From the NCBI GenBank assembly GCA_038205395.1, contig JBBRBX010000013.1:1-64000 (forward strand): a stretch of 64,000 bases of DNA. Direction: 5' to 3'. The translations under genes and the position numbers were made by a program. The notes under the pieces were generated by a model. It made no database searches, was not told the DNA's origin, and saw only the letters and a program-made list of their open reading frames with translations. Of this stretch, positions 8,437-17,091 are shown piece after piece. The stretch is from Fredericiella sp038205395. Its GTDB lineage: Bacteria > Chloroflexota > Anaerolineae > Caldilineales > Caldilineaceae. The stretch's first letter is position 1; every line of letters starts with the position of its first letter.

Positions 8437-9606
8437 ATGCAAAATAAGAAGCTTCGCCTGATTCTGGTGGTGGCTGTGTTTGCGGCCCTCGCCAGCCTGC
8501 TGGCTGCCTGCGCCACACCGGCAGCCGCCCCATCCGCCCCGGCTGCCGGCGACGCCACTGCAGCCGCCGCGGGTGATGCAGCCGCCGGCGAGAAGATCAA
8601 AGTCGGCCTCTCTTTCTCGGATTTCGCCACCGAACGCTGGAAGAACGAGGAAGTCATTCTGCGCAAGCTGCTGGAAGACAAGGGCTATGAAGTTGTCAGC
8701 CAGGAAGCCAACCAGGATGTGAAACTGCAGAACGACCAGATCGACAACATGGTCAGCCAAGGCGTCAAGGCGCTGATTATTGTGGCGCAGGACGGTGATG
8801 CCGTCGTCACCGCCGTGGATAAAGCTGCCGATGCCGGTGTGGCCGTGGTTGCCTACGACCGCCTCATCAAAAGCGCCAAGATTGCCGGTTACATCTCCTT
8901 CAACAACGTTGAAGTGGGTCGTCAGCAGGCTGATGGTGTGATGACGGCGCTGGACATCGAGAATTGGGATGTCGCCGCTAATGGGCCGGCGCGCGTCGTC
9001 AAGCTCGGCGGCAGCCCGACCGATAACAACGCCATTCTGTTCCGCCAAGGCCAGGATGAAATTGTTGACCCGTTGGTAGCCGATGGCAAGGTCGAAATTG
9101 TAGCCGACCAGTGGGTGGAGAACTGGGATCCGGCCAACGCGCTCAAGCTGATGGAGAACATCCTGACCGGCGCCAACAACGACGTCGATGCAGTCGTGGC
9201 CTCCAATGACGGCACGGCGCTCGGTGCGCTGCAGGCGCTCAATGCGCAGGGTCTCGCCGGAACCGTTCCGATCTCCGGCCAGGACGCCACCGCCGATGGC
9301 TGCAACAGCATCGTCAAGGGTGAACTGACCGTCTCGATCCTCAAGGACATCCGCAACCTGGCCCCCATCGCGGTGGACATGGTGGAAGCCCTGTTGAATG
9401 GCAAACCCGTGCAAGGTCTGCAGGAGTACACACTGGCGGAGCTGACCAACGACGAGTCCATGCAGGGCAACGTCCAGGCGCTCTTCCTGCCGGTCGAGCA
9501 AGTCAACCAGAGCAATGCGAATGAACTGTGCGTTGCCAACGGCTTCCAGTCGTATGATGATGTCTATCGTGACATCCCTGAAGATCAGCGCCCCGCCCGG
9601 CCCTGA
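8437..9606 (+). CDS. xylF: XylF-like sugar-binding lipoprotein
   Basis: This 389-residue CUT2 binding protein has a signal peptide ending LLAACATP (lipobox), then an Ala-rich spacer. Diagnostic segments for the xylose-type family are VGLSFSDFATERW, the QEANQD loop, VAQDGDAVV, VAYDRLI, YISFNN, ISGQDATADG and VSILKDIR. ATG at 8437 follows GGAGGAAAGGT. It heads a plus-strand xylFGH-like operon, and a strong hairpin follows at 9623-9663. The symbol is by family resemblance; xylose as ligand is an inference, since CUT2 receptors for other pentoses look alike. Confidence 0.88.
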   Translation: MQNKKLRLILVVAVFAALASLLAACATPAAAPSAPAAGDATAAAAGDAAAGEKIKVGLSFSDFATERWKNEEVILRKLLEDKGYEVVSQEANQDVKLQNDQIDNMVSQGVKALIIVAQDGDAVVTAVDKAADAGVAVVAYDRLIKSAKIAGYISFNNVEVGRQQADGVMTALDIENWDVAANGPARVVKLGGSPTDNNAILFRQGQDEIVDPLVADGKVEIVADQWVENWDPANALKLMENILTGANNDVDAVVASNDGTALGALQALNAQGLAGTVPISGQDATADGCNSIVKGELTVSILKDIRNLAPIAVDMVEALLNGKPVQGLQEYTLAELTNDESMQGNVQALFLPVEQVNQSNANELCVANGFQSYDDVYRDIPEDQRPARP

Positions 9607-9622
9607 GCATAACTGAGTGAAC

Positions 9623-9663
9623 ATAGGCCCGGCCGCACAATGCAGTAAGCGCGCCGGGCCTAT
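9623..9663 (+). other. Intercistronic hairpin between xylF and xylG
   Basis: ATAGGCCCGGC (9623-9633) and GCCGGGCCTAT (9653-9663) form a perfect 11-bp stem with a 19-base loop just after the binding-protein stop. No strong T-run follows, so partial attenuation or mRNA protection that keeps receptor levels above transporter levels is more likely than full termination. Confidence 0.65.
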
Positions 9664-9747
9664 CTGTATAGAAAGCCGGAACCGCCTCTTCCGGCGCCTG
9701 CCTGGCAGGTGAATCAACCTTGTGGGCGTGGTCTACAGGAGCAAGCA

Positions 9748-11292
9748 GTGAACGACGACATCATTCTGGATATTCGGAACGTAACCAAGCGTTTTCCCGG
9801 CGTTACGGCGCTGGATAACGTCTCCATGCAGATCCGCCGCGGTGAAATTCACGGATTGTGTGGCGAAAACGGCGCCGGCAAATCGACGCTGATGAAGATT
9901 CTATCGGGCGTCTATCCCTACGGAACATACGAAGGCACAATCATTTACGACGGCCAGGAGCTGAATCTGGGCGCCGGCGCCATCCGCCAGGCACGCGACG
10001 AGGGGATCGCCATCGTCTACCAGGAGCTGACCCTGGTGCCGAATATGACGGTGGGCGAGAATGTTTTTTTGGGCAAAGAACCCGTCGCCAATGGCACAAT
10101 TGACTGGAGCAAACTTTACGCCGATACGCGTGACATCTTGGCCACCTACCGCCTGGATGTGCAGCCGCAGGCGCAAGTCCGCCATTTGGGTGTCGGCAAG
10201 ATGCAAATGGTGGAAATCGCCAAGGCGCTCTCCGAGAATGCCAAGATTCTCATTCTGGATGAACCAACCAGTGCCCTCACTGAAAGCGAAATCGCCAAGC
10301 TGATGGAAATCTTGGAGAATCTACGCAGCCACGGCGTGACCTGTATTTACATTACGCACAAATTAGAAGAATTTTTCCGCATTACCGACTCCGTCACCAT
10401 TTTGCGCGACGGCAAGACCGTCACGACGCAGCCGACCAGTCAACTGACGCAGGAAAAGCTGGTCAGCTATATGGTAGGGCGCGAAATGAAGGAGCGCTTT
10501 CCCAGAGGCCGGCGCAAGCCGGGCGAAGTCATCTTTGAAGTCAAGGATTTGCAGGCGGTCGATCCGGACGAAACCAGCCGCAAAGTGCTGGAAGGCGTCA
10601 GCTTTACGCTGCGCCGCGGCGAAATTCTGGGTATTGCCGGGCTGATGGGATCAGGCCGCACGGAGTTGGTCACCACCATTTTTGGCGAATACGGCAAAAT
10701 TACGGGCGGCAGTATTGCGTTGGAAGGGCAAGAAGTACATATCAGCGGCGCACGCGACGCTATGCACAAAGGCATCAGCCTGGTGCCTGAGGACCGCAAA
10801 GGCCAGGGGCTGGTGCTGATGCAGTCGATCCTGCAAAACATCTCGCTGGCCAATCTTGACCAGTTTTCAGCCTTCTTCCGCATTGACGCCGATGCGGAGC
10901 TGGTGGCGGCTACACGGCAGGCCAAGAGCCTCGGCGTCAAGGCCCCCAATCTGCAAGCACAGGTCGATTCCTTGTCCGGCGGCAACCAGCAGAAGGTGGT
11001 CATCGCCAAATGGCTGCTGTCCAATCCGAAAATTCTGATTATGGACGATCCCACACGCGGCATCGATGTGGGAGCAAAGTACGAGATATACAAGCTGATG
11101 AATGATCTGGCCGAGCGCGGCGTGGCGATCATTATGATATCCAGCGAACTGGAAGAAGTGCTCGGCATGAGTGACCGGATCATGGTGATGCATGAAGGGC
11201 GTTCGACGCGTACGTTGGACAGCGCCGAAGCTTCGCAGGAACGGATCATGGCGCTCGCCACCGGTATTGCCGATACATTTGTGCCCGCATAA
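9748..11292 (+). CDS. xylG: XylG-like sugar ABC transporter ATPase, two fused NBDs
   Basis: The 514-residue product has two NBDs. Domain 1 carries GENGAGKST, LGVGKMQ and ILDEPTSAL; domain 2 carries the degenerate GLMGSGRTEL, then LSGGNQQK and IMDDPTRGID. In the second Walker B an Asp replaces the usual Glu (DDPTRG versus DEPTRG of the minus-strand paralogue). The start is taken as GTG at 9748 because AGGAG lies 6 bases before it; an in-frame GTG at 9709 lacks a good ribosome site. It couples ATP hydrolysis to import through the permease encoded next. Confidence 0.92.
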   Translation: MNDDIILDIRNVTKRFPGVTALDNVSMQIRRGEIHGLCGENGAGKSTLMKILSGVYPYGTYEGTIIYDGQELNLGAGAIRQARDEGIAIVYQELTLVPNMTVGENVFLGKEPVANGTIDWSKLYADTRDILATYRLDVQPQAQVRHLGVGKMQMVEIAKALSENAKILILDEPTSALTESEIAKLMEILENLRSHGVTCIYITHKLEEFFRITDSVTILRDGKTVTTQPTSQLTQEKLVSYMVGREMKERFPRGRRKPGEVIFEVKDLQAVDPDETSRKVLEGVSFTLRRGEILGIAGLMGSGRTELVTTIFGEYGKITGGSIALEGQEVHISGARDAMHKGISLVPEDRKGQGLVLMQSILQNISLANLDQFSAFFRIDADAELVAATRQAKSLGVKAPNLQAQVDSLSGGNQQKVVIAKWLLSNPKILIMDDPTRGIDVGAKYEIYKLMNDLAERGVAIIMISSELEEVLGMSDRIMVMHEGRSTRTLDSAEASQERIMALATGIADTFVPA

Positions 11293-11314
11293 AGTTGATC
11301 GAGGAGTAAATTGT

Positions 11315-12526
11315 ATGGCTGTCACGACGGATGCAGGAGCACCCAAACGGGCTGCGGGACTGGGATCTGAAATAGGCAGACGCTTTCGCAGCAATATTCA
11401 AACCTATACCATTATTCTGGCGCTGGTGGCGATCTGGATGCTGTTTGCCGCGCTGACCAACGGCGCCTTCTTGAGCGCACAAAACGTCTCCAATTTGTTT
11501 CGCCAGATGACGGTCACTTCCTTCCTGGCCATCGGCATGGTGTTTGTAATTGTCACAGGCAATATTGACCTGTCGGTCGGCAAACTGGCGGGATTTGTGT
11601 CTGTGGTGGCGGCCTACTTTCAGGCCAATGTCTGGTATCAAATGATGCCGAACCAGCCGCTGATTGCCGCTGCGCTGTCGATTCTGATCGGCGTCGGCGT
11701 CGGTGTGTTGTTTGGTGTGCTGCAAGGCTATATCATTGCCTTTCTCAATGTGCCGGCCTTTATCGTCACACTGGGCGGCATGTTTGTGCTCAACGGCCTG
11801 ATCCTGCTGGTGACGCAAGGCAAGACCATTCCGGCCAACCAGCCCTACTTCTCCGAAATCGCGCAGGGCTATCTGCCCTCCTGGGCGGGATGGGTGATTG
11901 CGGCGGCCGTCATTGTGTTTCTGTTTTGGAACATGCTGCGCAGCCGCCAGAGCCGGGCGCGCCACGGCTTTGCGCTGCCTAATATCGGGCTGGAACTGGC
12001 CTCCACCATTTTCTTCTCGCTGCTTGTACTGGGGTATGTCTATTGGGTAAACCAGTACCGCGGCATCCAGACGCCCGTCATGCTGCTGGCGATCACGGCG
12101 ATAATTATGGCCTACGTATCGAACAACACCCGCTTTGGCCGCTATGCCTATGCCATTGGCGGCAACCGCGAAGCATCGCGCTTATCCGGCATCAACATCC
12201 GGCGCAGCATCTTCCTGATCTTTGTGTTGATGGGGCTGTTGTCGGGGATTGCCGGCATTGTGCTGGCCTCCTATGTGGGCTACGGCACGACGGCTGCCGG
12301 GCAGGGCTATGAGCTTGACGCCATCGCCAGCGCCATCCTGGGCGGCACCTCCACCCTGGGCGGTGTCGGCACCGTCTTCGGCGCCCTCATCGGCTCGCTG
12401 ATTATGAGCAGCCTCACCACCGGCCTGCAGATGCTCAACGTAGCCCCCGCCTGGCAATACCTGGTCAAAGGCGGCGTACTGGTGCTGGCCGTGTATGCGG
12501 ATGTCTACTTTAAGAAGAACCGGTAA
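11315..12526 (+). CDS. xylH: XylH-like sugar ABC transporter permease
   Basis: This 403-residue membrane protein has roughly ten helices, the NIDLSVGKLAGF motif near residue 85 and the conserved GYELDAIASAILGGTSTLGG block near the C-terminus. An internal hydrophilic loop (RSRQSRARHGF) matches XylH-type permeases. ATG at 11315 has GAGGAG 8 bases upstream, 22 bases after the ATPase stop. It ends the operon. It is paralogous to the minus-strand permease (3987-5168), but the two are clearly diverged, so this is not a recent duplication. Confidence 0.91.
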   Translation: MAVTTDAGAPKRAAGLGSEIGRRFRSNIQTYTIILALVAIWMLFAALTNGAFLSAQNVSNLFRQMTVTSFLAIGMVFVIVTGNIDLSVGKLAGFVSVVAAYFQANVWYQMMPNQPLIAAALSILIGVGVGVLFGVLQGYIIAFLNVPAFIVTLGGMFVLNGLILLVTQGKTIPANQPYFSEIAQGYLPSWAGWVIAAAVIVFLFWNMLRSRQSRARHGFALPNIGLELASTIFFSLLVLGYVYWVNQYRGIQTPVMLLAITAIIMAYVSNNTRFGRYAYAIGGNREASRLSGINIRRSIFLIFVLMGLLSGIAGIVLASYVGYGTTAAGQGYELDAIASAILGGTSTLGGVGTVFGALIGSLIMSSLTTGLQMLNVAPAWQYLVKGGVLVLAVYADVYFKKNR

Positions 12527-12570
12527 GCAGCATTGCTGGAAACGAGGAACAGGCCCCTACGTTCCTTCGC

Positions 12571-12599
12571 TTGCCGAAACAAATGTTCGGTTATACAAT
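12571..12599 (+). promoter_or_regulatory. Putative promoter for restriction-modification genes
   Basis: TTGCCG (12571-12576) and TACAAT (12594-12599) are 17 bases apart on the plus strand, about 100 bases before the endonuclease gene. The -35 box is imperfect, so moderate confidence. Confidence 0.45.
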
Positions 12600-12611
12600 C
12601 AGAATACATTG

Positions 12612-12650
12612 TAGAGGGCGCCGGGGTGGGAATTTCTATAGCGCCCTCTA
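12612..12650 (+). other. Hairpin in leader of restriction gene / end of xylH operon
   Basis: TAGAGGGCGC (12612-12621) pairs perfectly with GCGCCCTCTA (12641-12650) around a 19-base loop. It could terminate the xylFGH transcript (only a weak T stretch follows) or act in the 5' leader of the endonuclease mRNA. Confidence 0.5.
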
Positions 12651-12701
12651 CCTTTGCTATGCAAATAGCTTCTTTAGTTGTGGCCTCAAGGCGTCCTACC
12701 T

Positions 12702-14075
12702 ATGCGCAAAAGTGATCTTCCGTTTGGCAGCGAGTTTTCGCCATCGCAAATCGAGCTACCTGCACTATTGGAAATAGCCAAAGAGCATTCCGGTGGCAAA
12801 AAAGCCTTGGAAGGGGCCATACTTGCGCGCTACTTTGCGAGTCATGCCCATGATAACCAGGAAAACCAGAAAAAGCTGGCAATGAACTGCCGGCTGGGAA
12901 TGAAAGCGTATGGTCTGATCGATGAAGATGGCGTGCTGACTGCGTTCGGCGAAACCTTGTATGCAGTGAGAAGTGACCAAGAATCACTCTATGCTGAACT
13001 GGCGCGTTATATCCTGTTGAATCTCAAAGGAATGGCGCTGATTCAGTGTATCCAGGATATGACAGTGGCGGGCGAGGAAGTCAATTTGACAAGCCTGCGG
13101 GATGGGTTGGCCGCACGCGGCATTTACTATCCTAAAGGTGGTAAACACCCAAGCATCATGCGCCTTTGGTTAGCGCAAGCAAGAGTTATTGTTGGCAGCC
13201 GCTGGCAAGTGGATGAGAACCGTCTTGACAAGGTGCTGGGCACTGACTCATCAGATTTCGGCCAACTCGCCACATTGACAGTACAGCAGCGCGATTTCCT
13301 GCGGGCGCTGGCGAACACCGGAATCGAGGAGCCTCAATCTGCCAGCGAGATTGTCAGTCTGGCATCAGCCACTTATGGGACAAAGTTTCCGGAAAAGAGT
13401 CTACCCAAGCTCGTTCTTAACGACCTGGAAGCAGCAGGCTATGTCAGGCTGACCAAAACGACGGCAGGCCGTGGCGCCAAACCGTTTTTGGTCCAGCCGA
13501 CTGAGAAGCTTAAAGTTGAGATGATTGAACCGCTGCTTGAGCAGCTCAAAAATCAGACGGATCCAAAACTTATTGAACTCTTGAAAAAACCGCTTTCCAT
13601 CATTTTGGAAGAAATAGATTCAAAAGACCGCTATGTCGGCGGTCTAGCATTGGAGGCGCTGGCTTTTAAGCTGATGCGCTTGCTCGATATGGATTATGTT
13701 GCTACTCGTCTCAGAGGCTCCGAAACTGGGGGAGCCGAAATTGATGTTATTTTTCAGTCTGCCCGATTGGTCTTCTCACGCTGGCAAGTACAGTGCAAAA
13801 ACACGTCGCGTGTGTCTCTGGATGATGTTGCCAAGGAAGTTGGTTTGACTCATTTTCTAAAAAGCAACGCAATTGTGATTGTAAGCACTGGCCAGATTGG
13901 GACAGAGGCGCGCAGATATGCGAATAAAATCATGACGGATTCAAATCTGTGTATTGTGATGGTGGACAGCGCCGATCTCCATTTGATTCGAGAAACCCCG
14001 TCCTATATTGTCAGCGTATTCAACCGAGAAGCTCGCTACGCAATGACGCTGAAGAAGATAGAGCTGGGTGCATAG
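12702..14075 (+). CDS. Restriction endonuclease, Mrr-like PD-(D/E)XK fold
   Basis: The 457-residue protein has a C-terminal nuclease domain with the Mrr-type catalytic pattern: Glu318 in a helix, Asp348 in GGAEIDVIF and Gln364-X-Lys366 in the strand WQVQCK. The N-terminal ~280 residues look like winged-helix DNA-recognition segments (for example RDFLRALAN and DLEAAGYVRLTKT). Cleavage of unmethylated target DNA is inferred from the fold and from the methyltransferase gene 10 bases downstream. The start is uncertain: ATG 12702 lacks a clear ribosome site and a TTG lies at 12678. Base composition is noticeably more AT-rich than the transporter genes, suggesting horizontal transfer. The recognition sequence cannot be read from sequence. 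Confidence 0.8.
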   Translation: MRKSDLPFGSEFSPSQIELPALLEIAKEHSGGKKALEGAILARYFASHAHDNQENQKKLAMNCRLGMKAYGLIDEDGVLTAFGETLYAVRSDQESLYAELARYILLNLKGMALIQCIQDMTVAGEEVNLTSLRDGLAARGIYYPKGGKHPSIMRLWLAQARVIVGSRWQVDENRLDKVLGTDSSDFGQLATLTVQQRDFLRALANTGIEEPQSASEIVSLASATYGTKFPEKSLPKLVLNDLEAAGYVRLTKTTAGRGAKPFLVQPTEKLKVEMIEPLLEQLKNQTDPKLIELLKKPLSIILEEIDSKDRYVGGLALEALAFKLMRLLDMDYVATRLRGSETGGAEIDVIFQSARLVFSRWQVQCKNTSRVSLDDVAKEVGLTHFLKSNAIVIVSTGQIGTEARRYANKIMTDSNLCIVMVDSADLHLIRETPSYIVSVFNREARYAMTLKKIELGA

Positions 14076-14085
14076 AGGGAAAATA

Positions 14086-15264
14086 ATGACTATCAATGAA
14101 CCAGCGCGTCCAACTCGATTCTTTGAAACCCAGCAGGGTGTTATCTTTCTGGGTGATTCACTTGATGTCCTGCGGGGCATGGACGACGCCAGTGTAGACC
14201 TTGTTATGACAAGCCCGCCATTTGGTCTTGTCCGCAAGAAAGAGTACGGCAATGTGGATGCTGATGAATACGTGGAGTGGTTTGTCCCATTCGCACAAGA
14301 GTTTCATCGTGTCTTAAAGGATAGCGGCAGCTTTGTGCTGGATATTGGTGGTGCTTGGAACGCCGGCCTCCCTACTCGTCACCTGTACCATTTTAAGCTG
14401 CTAATTATGCTTTGTGAGCGGATCGGTTTTCATCTCGCCCAGGATTTCTATTGGTGGAACCCATCCCGCTTGCCTTCACCTGCGGAATGGGTTACGGTTC
14501 GGCGCATCCGTGTCAAGGACGCAATCAACACAGTTTGGTGGCTTTCAAAGACGCCTTGGCCTAAGGCGAGCAATCGACGCGTTCTGCAGCCATATAGTGA
14601 CAGTATGGAGGAGTTGCTGGTTAACGGGTATAAAGCAAAAAAGCGCCCATCGGGTCACGACATCAGTAAACAATTCTCCATCAACAACGGCGCCGCTATT
14701 CCGCCCAATCTGATTGCCATTCCCAATACGGAAAGCAATAGCCACTACCTGCGCTACTGCAAGGAGCACCAAATTAAGCCACACCCAGCGCGCTATCCGG
14801 CAGACCTGCCGGAGTATTTCATTCGCTTCTTGACGGATACGGATGATCTGGTTGTTGATCCGTTTGCGGGAAGCTGTGTGACGGGCGAAGTGGCGCAAAG
14901 GTTGGAACGACGTTGGGTGTGCAGTGAAATGAGCGAGAATTACCTACAGGGCGCGCTCGGTCGTTTTGTCGCTCAACAATCGCATACGAAGCAGCCGCAA
15001 AAGAACAAAAGGGCTGCAATGACCTATAGTATAACCAAGCCCAGCATCCTGTGGAATGGCGCGCCAACCGATAAACTTCCAGCAGATGGCGGCAGAAAAC
15101 GCCCCCCAAAACGACAGAAAATTTACAAACTGAAGTTGCTTGGCAAACTCAAGATGATTAGTAGACCCAAAACAATCAGCAAACCACGGACTGCTGATCA
15201 TTTGAGAGTGATCAGTAGCAAACCATTGCAGCCAAAACTTGGACTGGAACAGCCTCGCGACTGA
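14086..15264 (+). CDS. Type II DNA methyltransferase, beta class (probably N4-cytosine)
   Basis: This 392-residue enzyme has motif IV as TSPPF (residues 42-46) ahead of motif I, DPFAGSCVTG, the order that defines beta-class amino-methyltransferases. SPPF/SPPY is typical of N4-cytosine enzymes, though N6-adenine cannot be excluded. The lysine-rich tail with a KPSILWNG...LPADGG stretch recurs in this family and is not a frameshift artefact. ATG 14086 has AGAGGGA upstream, 10 bases after the endonuclease stop. It should protect host DNA against the neighbouring nuclease and, like it, has AT-richer composition than the flanks. Confidence 0.88.
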   Translation: MTINEPARPTRFFETQQGVIFLGDSLDVLRGMDDASVDLVMTSPPFGLVRKKEYGNVDADEYVEWFVPFAQEFHRVLKDSGSFVLDIGGAWNAGLPTRHLYHFKLLIMLCERIGFHLAQDFYWWNPSRLPSPAEWVTVRRIRVKDAINTVWWLSKTPWPKASNRRVLQPYSDSMEELLVNGYKAKKRPSGHDISKQFSINNGAAIPPNLIAIPNTESNSHYLRYCKEHQIKPHPARYPADLPEYFIRFLTDTDDLVVDPFAGSCVTGEVAQRLERRWVCSEMSENYLQGALGRFVAQQSHTKQPQKNKRAAMTYSITKPSILWNGAPTDKLPADGGRKRPPKRQKIYKLKLLGKLKMISRPKTISKPRTADHLRVISSKPLQPKLGLEQPRD

Positions 15265-15269
15265 CTGTT

Positions 15270-15360
15270 GAGGAAGAAGTTACCTCCTTCCCGCTCCAAG
15301 CTCAGCGCCTGCCGTTGTGTACCAGCCGCGCATGGCCGATGTGGGCGGACACGTTGCCCA
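15270..15360 (-). pseudogene. Fragment of an alpha-L-fucosidase C-terminus
   Basis: Reading the minus strand gives HARLVHNG, then after a one-base shift LSLEREGGNFF. This matches the C-terminal region of the GH29 gene at 20773-22026 (HARLVHNGQELSLEREGGNFF). The DNA is similar but clearly diverged, so it is an old remnant of a second fucosidase rather than a fresh copy. It abuts the end of the methyltransferase gene, marking an insertion or deletion junction of the island. Confidence 0.75.
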
Positions 15361-15606
15361 GGGCCTTCAGAAATGTGGTTGAAATCTGGAGCGATCTGCG
15401 CTATAGTTTTCGTACCATCCTGTTCCAGCGGCGTACTGCAGGCGTCGGGAACCGCATGCCCTAGCGTACAGGGGCCGAAGCGGGTGAAAGGAACTTAGGA
15501 TCCGATTCCTCCCAGGCTACCGCCGCCGGCCGGGCTGACGAAGCCAAGACCCGGCAACCGACATATTGTCGGCCACAACTAGAGCGCGCCGATCGCAAGA
15601 TCGTGC

Positions 15607-15664
15607 AGACGCCAGATACTCAACACACCTCCTCGTGAGGTCGTGCGGGTGTCTGGCGTCTTTT
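15607..15664 (+). terminator. Long hairpin followed by T-run
   Basis: AGACGCCAGATAC (15607-15619) pairs with GTGTCTGGCGTCT (15649-15661) with one wobble pair. An inner ACCTC/GAGGT stem is also possible, and TTTT follows at 15661-15664. It fits a rho-independent terminator on the plus strand. It lies in a 670-base gene-poor stretch (15265-15936) otherwise holding only gene fragments. Confidence 0.55.
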
Positions 15665-15669
15665 GTTCG

Positions 15670-15846
15670 TCGCGGTGCCCTGCGGGTGACACGTGGGAAC
15701 GCGGCTCAGGCGAACCGATGCGGTGGTTTGGCCGCTTTGAGACGTATCGTCTCCTCGGGCCGGGGCGGTCACTGGAGGATGCATTTCGCCGGGCGGCGGC
15801 CGATGAGAACAGGCGCAAGAGCATTATCAATTGGAGACTTTTTTGA
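15670..15846 (+). pseudogene. Phage terminase small-subunit-like N-terminal fragment
   Basis: The translated segment contains WERGSGEP, then FGRFETYRLLGPGRSLEDAFRRA. This is the pattern (WERxxGES..AFxxFxxYxxLGPxRSL) seen at the start of many phage terminase-like/HTH proteins. It has no convincing start codon and stops shortly after RRKS, where the insertion element begins, so it looks like a fragment cut by the IS. Confidence 0.5.
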
Positions 15847-16985
15847 CCTCAAATGTTGAACAACTAGGGTCAGCAGCTCATGTTACGCAGTGATGGGCTG
15901 CGGGTGTAAGATGATCTCCGAAAGGAGATCGTACCGATGGCAAAAGAAATACTTGACCTCTACAGCGATTACTTGTTGAGTTCATTTGGCGCAACGACCG
16001 CAACCGGACTCAGCCGCTTACTGGATGGTGCGGTCAGTCACGACCAAGTGACCCGCTTTCTGTCAGAAAAGGTCAAGACCAGTTGCGACTTGTGGCGGGT
16101 GGTGAAACCACTCGTGCGCCAGATCGAATCGGAAGAAGGGGTGCTCATCTTTGATGATAGTATCGAAGAGAAACCCTACACCGATGAGAATGACATTGTT
16201 TGTTGGCACTACGACCACACGCAAGGACGCAATGTCAAAGGTATCAACTTTCTCACGGCCCTGTACCACAGCCAGGGCGTTAGTCTGCCTGTGGCCTTCC
16301 ACCGGATTGCCAAGACAGAAGAGTATCTCGACAAGAAAAGTGACAAGATGAAACGGCGTAGTCCGACCACCAAGAACGACCACTATCGGCAGATGCTCCA
16401 AGTCTGTGTTCGCAACGGTCTGCGCTTTCGCTATGTCCTTAACGACAGTTGGTATGCTGCCGCCGACAACATGCTGTTCATCCGTCATGAGTTGGCGCGT
16501 CACTTCATCATGGCGCTCAAGAGCAACCGCAAGGTGGCACTCTCGGCCCACGACAAAAGTCAGGGTCGCTATCAGACAGTCAGTACACTCGATCTGCCAG
16601 AAGGAACCGTGTGGGAAATCTACCTGGAAAGTGTTGATTTCCCCCTGCTACTCACAAAGCAAATCTTCACAAACGGAGACGGAAGCATCGGTATCCTCTA
16701 TCTGGTGACAAGCAATTTGACGTTGGATGCGATTCATTTCACGACAATCTACCAAACACGGTGGAAAGTGGAAGAGTATCATCGTTCGCTCAAGCAAAAT
16801 GCTTCTTTGGACAAGTCGCCCACCCGCACTGTGACGACGCAAACCAACCATTTCTTTGCCGCACTCTGTACTTTCGTCAAACTGGAGTGGTTACGCACTC
16901 AAACCAAGCTCAACCATTATGCCTTGAAGTCCAAACTCTATCTCTCAGCTTTACTCTCGGCCTTTCAATCCTTACAGGCGTTGGA
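15847..16985 (+). mobile_element. IS701/IS4-like insertion sequence (ends unresolved)
   Basis: One transposase gene with ~90 bases of upstream leader lies between a broken phage-like fragment on the left and the broken end of a reverse transcriptase gene on the right. I could not find matching terminal inverted repeats or a target duplication, so the stated ends are approximate. The right end may have been lost by deletion. Confidence 0.5.
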
Positions 16986-17091
16986 GCCGTTGCGCCTGGA
17001 TGCCTTTACGCCGCTTCAAGCGGTGGTGATTGGGAAAGACCTGGGAGCCGAGAAGTGGCACGCCCGTATGGCTGGGCCGCGGTTGCGATGA
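15937..17091 (+). CDS. DDE transposase, IS701/IS4-like
   Basis: The open frame gives 384 residues. The N-terminal region has LSRLLDGAVSHDQVTRFL, then the first catalytic Asp in LIFDDSIEEKPYTDEND, a second Asp in VLNDSWYAA, and the Glu in the insertion-domain motif YQTRWKVEEYHRSLKQN (YREK-like). That order fits DDE transposases of the IS701/IS4 group. The start follows GGAGATCGTACCG, with a Shine-Dalgarno-like GGAG. The last ~35 residues are read from DNA that on the other strand encodes the reverse transcriptase thumb, so the native C-terminus probably ends earlier, near 16980. Confidence 0.88.
   Translation: MAKEILDLYSDYLLSSFGATTATGLSRLLDGAVSHDQVTRFLSEKVKTSCDLWRVVKPLVRQIESEEGVLIFDDSIEEKPYTDENDIVCWHYDHTQGRNVKGINFLTALYHSQGVSLPVAFHRIAKTEEYLDKKSDKMKRRSPTTKNDHYRQMLQVCVRNGLRFRYVLNDSWYAAADNMLFIRHELARHFIMALKSNRKVALSAHDKSQGRYQTVSTLDLPEGTVWEIYLESVDFPLLLTKQIFTNGDGSIGILYLVTSNLTLDAIHFTTIYQTRWKVEEYHRSLKQNASLDKSPTRTVTTQTNHFFAALCTFVKLEWLRTQTKLNHYALKSKLYLSALLSAFQSLQALEPLRLDAFTPLQAVVIGKDLGAEKWHARMAGPRLR

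Noticed and set aside
8008..9717. N-terminal extension of the ChvE-like gene giving a 966-codon frame
   Set aside because: The extension runs antisense through xylF and past both promoters; the true start has a signal peptide and ribosome site at 8007.
15371..15440. IWSDLRYSFRTILFQRR reading, similar to the start of MacB/FtsX-like permeases
   Set aside because: Only about 20 codons; too short to support beyond noting a possible fragment in the island.
16860..17000. Terminal inverted repeats for the IS701/IS4-like element
   Set aside because: No convincing match between sequences left of 15937 and right of 16900, so the element ends are left open.
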